Origin: DASQVO01 sp035640715
GTDB lineage: Bacteria > Actinomycetota > Actinomycetes > Streptosporangiales > Streptosporangiaceae
DNA length: 6,078 nucleotides
Direction of reading: 5' to 3'
Assembly: GCA_035640715.1 (NCBI GenBank)
Contig: DASQVO010000318.1
Span: 1 to 6,078 of the forward strand
A program made the translations under genes and the position numbers. The notes beneath the pieces are model-generated. The model had not been told where the DNA came from. It did no database searches and saw only the letters and a program-made list of their open reading frames with translations. Shown here piece by piece: positions 1 through 5,905 of this stretch (within the stretch, counting starts at the first letter, position 1; the number at the start of each line of letters is the position of its first letter).

Positions 1-176
1 GAGGCTCGCCAGGCCGGTGCGGCACGCACTGGAGATGGAGGAAGCGAGCGCTCACGAACCACGCGTGGTTACGGAGAAGCGCGGGCGCCCCCTAGCGCGG
101 AGCCGGTCGCCGGCCCCGCCATGGATGCTGCATTAGCGCCAGCTCGCCTGGTTCGCAAGAAAGTGAGTGAGATCCC
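1..176. other. Upstream region with no confident gene
   Basis: This stretch precedes the AmiS/UreI gene. One plus-strand frame is open from base 2 to a stop at 152-154 and has fairly GC-rich third positions, so it could be the last 50 or so codons of an upstream gene. The peptide is Arg/Pro-rich and I recognise nothing in it. Another plus frame is open past the downstream start codon, and such openness is common at this GC content. The only clear structure is the palindrome at 57-70. I see no convincing -35/-10 pair for the downstream gene. Confidence 0.4.
57..70. promoter_or_regulatory. Perfect 14-bp palindrome, possible operator
   Basis: AACCACGCGTGGTT reads identically on both strands, with no spacer. 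It lies 107 bases before the AmiS/UreI start codon, in a stretch with no confident gene. Perfect palindromes of this size often bind dimeric repressors, but no regulator gene is in the window and I cannot name a family. It could also be chance, or part of an upstream reading frame. Confidence 0.35.
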
Positions 177-905
177 ATGTTGCTAGGGGTCGTTCTGTTG
201 TTCGTAGGCGTAGTGCTCGCCGTGAACGGTATCTGGCTGATCGGTCAGGCACGGGCCGCTCAGGCACAGGCCGCTGCAGTGGTACGGAGGGTGCCGGTCG
301 GCGCATCGGCCGCCGGTCCTCCGGTCGCCGGTCCTCCGGTCGCCCGTCATCCGTCTCCCGAGGAGGTGGCCGCTGAGGCGGCCGCCGGGGATGAGCTTTC
401 CGGGCTCCCGGTGATTTCGGTGCCTAGAGCCGAGGCGTCGCCGATGTTCATCCAGAACCGCGAGGTCGCGATGATCAACATCTTCGCCGGGTTTATCGCG
501 GTGGTGGGCGCCCTCACCGACCTGGTGCTGAGCAGCATCTCCGGTAACCTCGGGCTGGCACGGGCCTGCGCCTTCATCCTCCTGTTCGCGTTCACTTACC
601 TGTGGGTGGCGCTCAACCAGTTCCTCAACGCCGGGGGGCGGGCGTTCGGCTGGTACTGCCTGTTCGTCGCCATCACGGCTATACCGGCAGGTATTTTCAC
701 GCTGCAGGCGGCCGCCGGGAACATGGCCCAGATATGGCTGGGGGCCAACTGGTTCGCCTGGGCTGTCCTGTGGGGCATGTTCTGGGCGCTCCTGGTGCTG
801 GAACTGCCGATCGCCCGGATCACCGGATGGCTAGCCATACTCGAGGGCATCGGCACGTCCTGGGCCCTCGCGATTGCTGTGCTGGAGGGCAAGCTGGCGT
901 TCTAA
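177..905 (+). CDS. AmiS/UreI family transporter with extended first loop
   Basis: Predicted six-segment inner-membrane channel of the AmiS/UreI family, whose members pass urea or short-chain amides. Family features seen: the start MLLGVVLLFVGVVLAVNGIW, REVAMINIFAG, FAFTYLWVALNQ and GWYCLFVAITAIP. Hydrophobic segments lie near residues 2-23, 96-118, 128-150, 157-178, 186-209 and 214-235. The protein is 242 residues, longer than the roughly 170-220 I expect for the family. The excess is the loop at about 24-94, rich in Ala, Pro and Glu, which includes an AGPPV duplication at 46-55. By analogy with UreI topology this loop would be cytoplasmic (inference). The start is the ATG at 177, directly before the first membrane segment. 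Its ribosome site is weak (GAG five bases upstream). No amidase, urease or nitrilase is in the window, so the substrate is unknown. Confidence 0.88.
   Translation: MLLGVVLLFVGVVLAVNGIWLIGQARAAQAQAAAVVRRVPVGASAAGPPVAGPPVARHPSPEEVAAEAAAGDELSGLPVISVPRAEASPMFIQNREVAMINIFAGFIAVVGALTDLVLSSISGNLGLARACAFILLFAFTYLWVALNQFLNAGGRAFGWYCLFVAITAIPAGIFTLQAAAGNMAQIWLGANWFAWAVLWGMFWALLVLELPIARITGWLAILEGIGTSWALAIAVLEGKLAF
312..341 (+). repeat. 15-bp perfect tandem duplication in the AmiS/UreI gene
   Basis: GCCGGTCCTCCGGTC occurs twice head to tail, in frame, giving AGPPV-AGPPV at residues 46-55. It lies in the long loop between the first two membrane segments. The unit is a multiple of three, so changes in copy number would keep the frame. 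It looks like a recent slippage event in a poorly constrained linker. Confidence 0.85.
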
Positions 906-1247
906 CCTTGCGTGAGCAGCCGTGACCGCGAACGGGCGCACGGAAGTCCTGTAGGGCCACACCATCCCGGCCGCGAGTGGCTGACGGTCGGTCGGCGCAG
1001 GTGCCGGCAAGCCGGGCTGGATGAAGCGCGGGACCGCCGGTGTTATACAACGCTGTGTTGGATCCCGCCATGACGGTGACGTCAAGCCAGCCATGGCAGC
1101 GACTTCAGGGAAACCGCGAACGTGATCGGCATGCGCGGATACTGTATGAGGACGCTGTACGGGGGTGGCCGGAAGAGCGGTACCGCATCGGGCCAGCTCG
1201 AAGTGCCATCGGCGGACCGCGCTGACCACATACAGACAGTCGAGGAC
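906..1247. other. Gene-poor interval of about 340 bases
   Basis: No reading frame here shows a recognisable domain. The interval holds an imperfect inverted repeat at 1028-1068 and may contain the promoter of the zinc-ribbon gene. The frame of that gene is open upstream to a GTG at 1122, so part of this stretch could be coding if translation begins earlier. I see no clear Rho-independent terminator behind the AmiS/UreI stop at 903-905. Confidence 0.5.
1028..1068. repeat. Imperfect inverted repeat (possible hairpin or operator)
   Basis: GCGGGACC at 1028-1035 pairs with GGATCCCGC at 1060-1068, with one unpaired A at 1062, leaving a 24-base loop. Within the loop region CAAC and GTTG (1048-1051 and 1057-1060) form a shorter alternative inverted repeat that competes for the GTTG bases. 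No T-run follows, so it is not a classical terminator. It may be an operator, a leader structure or chance in GC-rich DNA. Confidence 0.25.
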
Positions 1248-1439
1248 ATGAAAGACGAGCTGACTATCCTGGCCGCATACACCTGCCCAATATGTGACAT
1301 CCAGGGAAGAGATCTCGAAGTGTCGCCAGGGCAAGTGTTCTGCTGGAATTGCGGCAGGCCGGCCGCGATCACTGCGCGAGTCTCCGATAAGCCCACTTCT
1401 GTGCGTGGCCTCTCCGGGTTAGGGCAACCGCCTCGTTAA
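1248..1439 (+). CDS. Small zinc-ribbon protein of unknown function
   Basis: From the ATG at 1248 this is a 63-residue protein whose core reads YTCPICD, then LEVSPGQVFCWNCGRP. The two CxxC pairs are 15 residues apart, the usual layout of a structural zinc ribbon. The tail after about residue 47 looks disordered. I do not recognise the family; a zinc-bound protein-protein or nucleic-acid contact module is an inference. The start is uncertain. The ATG at 1248 sits just before the conserved-looking part, but its GAGG is only two bases away. GTG at 1203 and GTG at 1122 (105 residues, AGGG 11 bases upstream) are in frame. The stop TAA at 1437-1439 overlaps the stop of the convergent minus-strand gene. 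Third-position GC is lower than in the pca genes. Confidence 0.6.
   Translation: MKDELTILAAYTCPICDIQGRDLEVSPGQVFCWNCGRPAAITARVSDKPTSVRGLSGLGQPPR
1436..1439. other. Shared TTAA: overlapping convergent stop codons
   Basis: TAA of the plus-strand zinc-ribbon gene (1437-1439) and TAA of the minus-strand methyltransferase-fold gene (complement of 1436-1438) lie in one palindromic TTAA. No intergenic space remains for a terminator, so at least one transcript must run into the opposing gene. Confidence 0.75.
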
Positions 1440-2377
1440 AGAGCCCGTGGCACGCCCGGCGAGGTGCCATGCCTGCGTGTGCTGGGGGCCGCGAACGCGT
1501 TCTCCGGGGCGGACGGGGACGGCTGCGCGGTGGCGTCGGCCCGCGGCCGGGCCCCGGACGCGAACTTCGCCAGATCCGCGCCGCACACCACGCGGGCCGG
1601 GAACGGATCCGCGGCCGCCCTCCGGCTCAGCTCGCTGACGGGCAGCAGGCCGCTGCTTCCGGCCAGGATCATGTTGCCGAAGCGGCGGCCGCGCAGCACC
1701 GCAGGCTCGGCGACCATGCAGCAGTGCGGGAATACCGAACGGAGGGTGGAGACCTGCTCCCTGGCATGGGCGAGCGGAGCCCCGTCGGCCACGTTAAGGG
1801 CGTAGATGCCATCGGGCCGCAGCGCCCGGGCGGCGGCGCTGGCGCACTCCACGGTTGTCAGGTGCGCCGGGGTGCGCGCCCCAGCGAACACATCGCAGAT
1901 CACGACGTCGAAGCTGCCACCACGTACCGTTTCGAGGATCTGCCGGGCATCGCCGATGCGGATCCGCAGCCGCCCGCCGCGCCCGGCTGGCTGGCGCGTG
2001 GCCGGCGGAAGCGGGAGATGGCGCCGGACCAGTTCGGTCAGGGCCGCGTCGGCTTCGGCCACCAACTGGGCCGATCCGGGCCGGGTCGCCGCCACATAGC
2101 GGGGAAGCGTCAGGCCGCCGCCGCCGAGGTGCAGCACGCGCAGCGGCTCGCCGTCCGGTGCGGCGAGGTCCACGATGTGCGCGAGCCGGCGGACGTACTC
2201 GAATTCCAGGTAGGTCGGGTCCGCCAGATCCACCTGTGACTGCGGCGTGCCGTCGAGGAACAGGATCCACGAGTCCGCCCGGGACAGATCAGGGACAAGC
2301 TCCGCCAGGCCCGAGTCGACCTGGCGATGAACCGCGAGCCTGCGCTCGCCCCGCCGCCTCGTCCCGCCGCCCGCCAT
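1436..2377 (-). CDS. Spermidine-synthase-like protein (methyltransferase fold)
   Basis: A 313-residue cytoplasmic protein of the spermidine synthase-like group common in Actinobacteria, where relatives are often labelled fused MFS/spermidine synthase although, as here, no membrane segments are present. Visible parts: LFLDGTPQSQVDL (39-51), the nucleotide-binding glycine loop VLHLGGGGLTLPRY (81-94), GDAR (142-145) and DVVICDVFAGA (157-167). True spermidine synthases normally have a DSSDP-type motif at the last position. Here DVFAGARTP replaces it, so polyamine synthesis is doubtful and the substrate is unknown. The C-terminal 40 residues are Pro/Ala/Ser-rich and probably disordered. The ATG at 2377 is 16 bases after the gabT stop, which suggests one transcript, but I see no good ribosome site. 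An upstream in-frame start at 2449 would overlap gabT and adds no family-like sequence. Confidence 0.8.
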   Translation of the reverse strand: MAGGGTRRRGERRLAVHRQVDSGLAELVPDLSRADSWILFLDGTPQSQVDLADPTYLEFEYVRRLAHIVDLAAPDGEPLRVLHLGGGGLTLPRYVAATRPGSAQLVAEADAALTELVRRHLPLPPATRQPAGRGGRLRIRIGDARQILETVRGGSFDVVICDVFAGARTPAHLTTVECASAAARALRPDGIYALNVADGAPLAHAREQVSTLRSVFPHCCMVAEPAVLRGRRFGNMILAGSSGLLPVSELSRRAAADPFPARVVCGADLAKFASGARPRADATAQPSPSAPENAFAAPSTRRHGTSPGVPRAL

Positions 2378-2393
2378 GCCAGGAGTATCAGCG

Positions 2394-3764
2394 TCACAGG
2401 GCCGCGAAGGCATCCTCGAGAATGGACAGGCCCTCCTCCAGGAGCGCATCGCCGATGACGAGCGGCGGCAGGAACCGGAGCACGTTGCCGAACGTCCCGC
2501 AGGTCAGCACGATCAGGCCGGCCTCATGGCAGGCCCGCGCGACCTTTGCCGCGGCGATGTGGTCGGGCTCCAGGCCGCCCGGCTGCACGAGCTCGACAGC
2601 GATCATCGCGCCGCGGCCCCGGACGTCGCCGACGCAGGGGCAGGTGCCGGCGAGCTTGGTCAGGCGCGGCAGCATGATGTCGCCGATGTGGCGCGCGCGG
2701 GCGGCCAGGTTGCCGGCGGCCATGGTCTCGATCGCGCCGAGGGCGGCGGCGCAGGCGACCGGGTTGCCGCCGTAGGTGCCGCCCAGGCCGCCTACGTGCA
2801 CGGCGTCCATCAGCTCGGCGCGCCCGGTGACCGCTGCCAGCGGCAATCCGTCGGCGATCCCCTTGGCGGTCGTGATCAGGTCCGGTACCACGTCCTCGTG
2901 CTCGCAGGCGAACCAGTCGCCCGTCCGGCAGAAGCCCGTCTGGATCTCGTCCGCGATCAGCACGATCCCGTACGTGCGGCAGAACTGGGCGAGCCCGGCG
3001 AGGAATCCCGGCGGCGGCACGATGAACCCGCCCTCGCCCTGGATCGGCTCGATGATGACGGCGGCCACGTTGTCCTCGCCGACCTGGGTATGGATGAGCC
3101 TCGTGACGACGTCGAGGGCCTCGTCCGCGCAGGCTGCCGGGCCGCCGGGCCAGCGCAGCGGGTAGGCCATCGGCGCCCGGTAGATTTCCCCGGCGAACGG
3201 GCCGAACCCCTGCTTGTACGGCATGTTCTTCGCGGTCAGTGCCATGGTGAGGTTGGTGCGGCCGTGATAGGCGTGATCGAACGCGACGACGGCCTGGCGC
3301 CCGGTCGCGTGCCGGGCGATCTTGACGGCGTTCTCGACCGCCTCGGCGCCGGAGTTGACCAGTACGGAACGCTTCTCATGGTCCCCAGGCGTCCGGCGCG
3401 CGAGTTCCTCGCAGACCGACACGTACTCCTCATACGGAGTCACCATGAAGCACGTGTGGGTGAACCGCGCGGCCTGCTCGCTGACGCGCTGCACCACGCG
3501 CGGTGCGCTGTTGCCCACGGAGGTCACGGCGATCCCGGAGCCGAAGTCGATGAGCGAGTTGCCGTCGGCGTCAATGAGGACCCCGCCTCCCGCGGCCGTG
3601 ATGAACACCGGGGCCACGTGGCTGACGCCCCGGGCGACGCTGCGCTGCCGCCGTTCGAGCAGCTTCCGTGAGGCCGGCCCGGGGATCTCGGTGACGACGC
3701 GGCGTTCTTGGGGCAGCCCCGGGCCGCCGGGGCTGGCGACATGCACGTTCATGGCCTCGACCAT
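2394..3764 (-). CDS. gabT: 4-aminobutyrate aminotransferase
   Basis: A PLP-dependent class III aminotransferase that moves the amino group of 4-aminobutyrate to 2-oxoglutarate, giving succinate semialdehyde and glutamate. It resembles Streptomyces GabT along its length: PQERRVVTEIPG (18-29), DFGSGIAVTSVG (73-84), FTHTCFMVTPYE (101-112), NSGAEAVENAVKIAR (137-151), IIEPIQGEGGF (237-247), ADEIQTGFCRTG (271-282, with the PLP-contacting Asp at 272), the Schiff-base Lys at 301 in TTAKGIADG, and GGTYGGNP (328-335). It is 456 residues, near the family length. The start is open: ATG at 3764 or ATG at 3752. TATGGT at 3765-3760 lies seven bases before the second, so a leaderless message from 3752 is possible. 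Neither start has a good ribosome site. A spermidine-synthase-like gene follows 16 bases later, and pcaB diverges. Confidence 0.93.
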   Translation of the reverse strand: MVEAMNVHVASPGGPGLPQERRVVTEIPGPASRKLLERRQRSVARGVSHVAPVFITAAGGGVLIDADGNSLIDFGSGIAVTSVGNSAPRVVQRVSEQAARFTHTCFMVTPYEEYVSVCEELARRTPGDHEKRSVLVNSGAEAVENAVKIARHATGRQAVVAFDHAYHGRTNLTMALTAKNMPYKQGFGPFAGEIYRAPMAYPLRWPGGPAACADEALDVVTRLIHTQVGEDNVAAVIIEPIQGEGGFIVPPPGFLAGLAQFCRTYGIVLIADEIQTGFCRTGDWFACEHEDVVPDLITTAKGIADGLPLAAVTGRAELMDAVHVGGLGGTYGGNPVACAAALGAIETMAAGNLAARARHIGDIMLPRLTKLAGTCPCVGDVRGRGAMIAVELVQPGGLEPDHIAAAKVARACHEAGLIVLTCGTFGNVLRFLPPLVIGDALLEEGLSILEDAFAAL

Positions 3765-3777
3765 ACGCTAATCGGTG
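3763..3777. promoter_or_regulatory. Weak IclR/PcaR-like motif in the divergent region
   Basis: ATACGCTAATCGGTG has the CG-N5-CG skeleton and a TAAT-rich centre like the better motif before pcaI at 5933-5947, but its outer bases do not form a symmetric GT...AC pair. It overlaps the candidate gabT -10 element and start codon at 3762-3764. I call it only because of its position between two divergent genes. Confidence 0.15.
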
Positions 3778-3913
3778 CAATATGCCATGGGGGGACCGTG
3801 CACTGCCGGGATGGCCGCCGGGCCGCCGGGGCACCACCTCTATCGTGGGCGGCGACCGGGGGCGCCCGGCTGGAAGGGCGAGCGGGTACTGGCTGGAAGG
3901 AGTGGTGCGAGGT
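3765..3913. promoter_or_regulatory. Divergent gabT/pcaB intergenic region
   Basis: These 149 bases must hold the start signals of both gabT (minus) and pcaB (plus). Towards gabT, TATGGT at 3765-3760 is a fair -10. Towards pcaB, TATCGT at 3841-3846 fits the TANNNT form, but neither has a good -35 at 17-18 bases. GGCTGGAAGG occurs twice (3868-3877 and 3891-3900). The second copy continues into AAGGAG at 3897-3902, a good ribosome site 11 bases before the ATG at 3914. Confidence 0.4.
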
Positions 3914-5461
3914 ATGCCTGACCGTGCTGAGCCCCGGCGAGAGGACCCAGAGAACCCAGAGGGCCCGTCCGGTCCCGGAACCCGGAGCAGGACCGCCGGC
4001 ATGATGTTCAGCGGCGTCTTCAGCAGGGGCGGCGTCGACGCCAGCGATCAGGCGTGGCTGCGCGCCATGCTCGACACCGAGGCCGCGCTCGCCCGCGCAG
4101 TGGAGCGGACCGGGCTGGCGCCCGAAGGCGCCGGGGCGGCCGTCACCAGGGCGGCTACACCTGCGAATTTCGACGTGGCCGAGCTGGGCGCCCTGGCCGC
4201 GCTCACCGGCAATCCCGTTCCAGCGCTGGCCCGCGAGCTGGCCGCCCTGGTGCCCCGCTCCGCCGCCGGCGCCGTCCATCGCGGCGCGACGAGCCAGGAC
4301 ATCATCGATACCGCTGCGATGCTGATGGCACGCCAGGCAATCGACGTCATCACCGCCGACCTGTCCTCCGCCGCGCAGGCCGCGGCGAGGCTGGCCGGTG
4401 AGCACCGGTCAACGATCATGATCGGCAGGACACTGCTCCAGCAGGCCGTTCCGGTCACGTTCGGCCTGGTGGCCGCCGGCTGGCTCGCTGCCCTGGATGA
4501 CGCCTGGACGGAGCTCACCCGGGTGCGTGCCGAGCGGCTTGCCGTCCAGTTCGGCGGCGCCGCGGGCACCCTCGCCTCATTGGGCGAGGCGGGACCGCGG
4601 GTGGCGGCCCTGCTCGCCGGGGAACTCGGGCTCGCGCTGCCTGTCTTGCCGTGGCACACCAACCGGCTGCGGGTGCTGGAACTGTCCGCGGCCCTGGCCG
4701 GCGCGGCCGCCGCGCTCGGGAAGATTGCGCGCGACGTCACGCTGTTGGCCCAGTCCGAGGTGGCTGAGGTCCACGAAGGCCCGGGCGGCGGCTCGCCCGG
4801 CGGTTCCAGCGGCTCTGGGGATTCAGGGAATTCGCCGAAACGCGGCGGCTCCTCGGCGATGCCGCACAAGCAGAATCCGGTTGCCGCCATCGCCATCCTC
4901 GGCTGCACCAAGCGGGTCCCGGGCCTGCTCGCAACCGTGGCGGCCGCCGCCGAGCAGGAGCTTCAGCGGGCCGCCGGCGCCTGGCACGCCGAATGGGAAC
5001 CGCTGGCGGATCTGCTCCGGCTCACCGGCTCGGCGGCATCCTGGGCGGCCGAGCTGCTCGGCGGCCTGGCCGTGGATCCGGCCCGGATGAGCGCCAACCT
5101 GGCCGCCGCGGGTGGGCTGCCGCTCACCGAGCACGTCACGTCGCTGCTGGCGGACACGCTGGGCCGGCCGGCGGCCCACGATCTCGTCGCCGAGGCCGGG
5201 GCGCGTGCGGTGGCAGCCGGCCTCCCGCTCCGTGATGTCCTGCTTGAGCTGCCGCAGTCCGCGCAGCGGCTGGAGGAGGCGGGGATCACGGCCGGGCAGA
5301 TCGAGGCGGCCCTGGACCCGGCCGGCTACCTGGGCGCCGCGGGCGAGTTCATCGACGCCGCGCTCGCCGCGCACGCCAAGATCCGGGAAGGCAAGATCCG
5401 GGAAGGCAAGATCCGGGAAGGCAAGATCCGGGAAGGCAAGATGCGAGAGGGAAGGCCCTGA
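3914..5461 (+). CDS. pcaB: 3-carboxy-cis,cis-muconate cycloisomerase
   Basis: Fumarase/aspartase-superfamily enzyme that lactonises 3-carboxy-cis,cis-muconate to 4-carboxymuconolactone in the protocatechuate branch of the beta-ketoadipate pathway, in the cytoplasm. Motifs: HRGATSQDIIDTA (122-134), GRTLLQQAVPVTFG (171-184), the superfamily signature GGSSAMPHKQNP (311-322, catalytic serine loop) and GAWHAEWEPL (355-364). At 515 residues it exceeds the usual roughly 450. The extra length is an N-terminal tail before about residue 30, a Gly/Ser-rich insertion at about 289-310 just before the signature, and a KIREG tandem repeat at the C-terminus. The start at 3914 has AAGGAG 11 bases upstream. 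ATG at 4001 (486 residues), with AGGA eight bases upstream, fits the family N-terminus better and may be the true start. pcaC follows after five bases. Adenylosuccinate lyase is less likely, given pcaC and pcaI next door. Confidence 0.92.
   Translation: MPDRAEPRREDPENPEGPSGPGTRSRTAGMMFSGVFSRGGVDASDQAWLRAMLDTEAALARAVERTGLAPEGAGAAVTRAATPANFDVAELGALAALTGNPVPALARELAALVPRSAAGAVHRGATSQDIIDTAAMLMARQAIDVITADLSSAAQAAARLAGEHRSTIMIGRTLLQQAVPVTFGLVAAGWLAALDDAWTELTRVRAERLAVQFGGAAGTLASLGEAGPRVAALLAGELGLALPVLPWHTNRLRVLELSAALAGAAAALGKIARDVTLLAQSEVAEVHEGPGGGSPGGSSGSGDSGNSPKRGGSSAMPHKQNPVAAIAILGCTKRVPGLLATVAAAAEQELQRAAGAWHAEWEPLADLLRLTGSAASWAAELLGGLAVDPARMSANLAAAGGLPLTEHVTSLLADTLGRPAAHDLVAEAGARAVAAGLPLRDVLLELPQSAQRLEEAGITAGQIEAALDPAGYLGAAGEFIDAALAAHAKIREGKIREGKIREGKIREGKMREGRP
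4778..4843 (+). other. Gly/Ser-rich insertion next to the PcaB catalytic loop
   Basis: About 22 codons (residues 289-310), nearly all Gly, Ser, Pro, Asp or Asn, ending in PKR, separate SEVAEVHE from the catalytic GGSSAMPHK. From memory, PcaB relatives have fewer than about ten residues here. The frame is intact. The exact edges are estimated, since a Gly-rich stretch aligns ambiguously. Confidence 0.6.
5378..5452 (+). repeat. 15-bp tandem repeat, five units, encoding KIREG at the PcaB C-terminus
   Basis: AAGATCCGGGAAGGC is repeated four times without change (5378-5392, 5393-5407, 5408-5422, 5423-5437). A fifth, diverged unit, AAGATGCGAGAGGGA (5438-5452), follows. The array codes KIREG four times, then KMREG, and RP completes the protein. 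The unit keeps the frame, so copy number could vary without frameshift. The diverged last unit next to the stop may be the older sequence. Confidence 0.95.
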
Positions 5462-5466
5462 CGTTC

Positions 5467-5856
5467 ATGGACGATGCCGAACGTGCGCAGCAGGGGATGT
5501 CGGTCCGGCGCGAGGTGCTCGGCGATGAGCACGTCGACCGCGCCGTGGCGGGCACGACCCCCTTCACCGGCCCGTTCCAGGACCTCATCACCCGGTATGC
5601 CTGGGGGGAGATCTGGGCCCGGCCCGGCCTGTCACGCGCTGAGCGCAGCATCGTCGCGCTGACCGTGCTTGCCGCGCTCCAGCACGAGGGCGAGCTGGCC
5701 ATGCACGTGAAGGCCGCGCTGCGTAACGGGCTCACCCCCAGGCAGATCCAGGAGGTGCTGTTGCAGGTCGCCCTGTACGCCGGGGTTCCGGTGGGCAACC
5801 GCGCCTTCGCGGTGGCCCAGCGCGCCCTGTCCGAAGCTGCCGAGGGCCAGGACTGA
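5467..5856 (+). CDS. pcaC: 4-carboxymuconolactone decarboxylase
   Basis: A 129-residue cytoplasmic enzyme of the carboxymuconolactone decarboxylase family, which removes CO2 from 4-carboxymuconolactone to give the 3-oxoadipate enol-lactone, the step after PcaB. It matches PcaC end to end: VRREVLGDEHVDRA (13-26), FQDLITRYAWGEIWARPGL (37-55), the conserved Glu and His of HEGELAMHVKAA (73-84), and ALYAGVPVGNRAF (102-114). Length is typical for a stand-alone PcaC, so this is not the PcaL (PcaD-PcaC) fusion common in actinomycetes. The start at 5467 matches the family N-terminus; the Met at residue 11 would remove conserved sequence. It begins five bases after the pcaB stop, so translational coupling is likely. 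GAGGGAAGG at 5447-5455, in the end of the pcaB repeat array, is the probable ribosome site, 11 bases from the ATG. Confidence 0.93.
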   Translation: MDDAERAQQGMSVRREVLGDEHVDRAVAGTTPFTGPFQDLITRYAWGEIWARPGLSRAERSIVALTVLAALQHEGELAMHVKAALRNGLTPRQIQEVLLQVALYAGVPVGNRAFAVAQRALSEAAEGQD

Positions 5857-5905
5857 CCGCCGCCTGCCCGCAAGACGCGGCCGGGCCGGCGCGGGTGGGG
5901 CGGCA

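Noticed and set aside
2..154. Possible 3' end of an upstream gene
   Set aside because: Third-position GC is suggestive but the peptide is Arg/Pro-rich and unrecognisable, so I left it as a comment and not a gene.
1040..1225. Plus-strand 61-codon open frame starting GTG at 1040
   Set aside because: No ribosome site, no recognisable domain, and its start falls inside the inverted repeat.
831..1334. Minus-strand open frame of 167 codons across the gene-poor interval
   Set aside because: No domain, it overlaps the end of the AmiS/UreI gene and the zinc-ribbon cysteines, and its composition looks random.
1469..2239. Plus-strand open frames opposite the spermidine-synthase-like gene
   Set aside because: Low-complexity Arg/Gly/Pro peptides with no recognisable motif; the minus strand carries the conserved protein.
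1436..2377. Genuine spermidine synthase (speE)
   Set aside because: The DSSDP-type motif usual in spermidine synthases is replaced by DVFAGARTP, so I gave no gene symbol.
2376..3671. Long plus-strand open frame (431 codons) opposite gabT
   Set aside because: It is antisense to a clearly conserved aminotransferase. The peptide is Arg/Gly/Asp/His-rich without a domain, as expected for the complement of GC-rich coding DNA.
4048..4911. Minus-strand open frame of 287 codons opposite pcaB
   Set aside because: Ala/Ser/Pro/Arg-rich shadow of pcaB; the plus strand has the full set of superfamily motifs.
5378..5452. CRISPR-like or intergenic repeat array
   Set aside because: The units are contiguous, 15 bp, without spacers, and in frame with the pcaB C-terminus, so this is a coding minisatellite.
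5467..5856. PcaL (enol-lactonase/decarboxylase fusion)
   Set aside because: Only the decarboxylase domain is present; there is no alpha/beta-hydrolase sequence before or after it.
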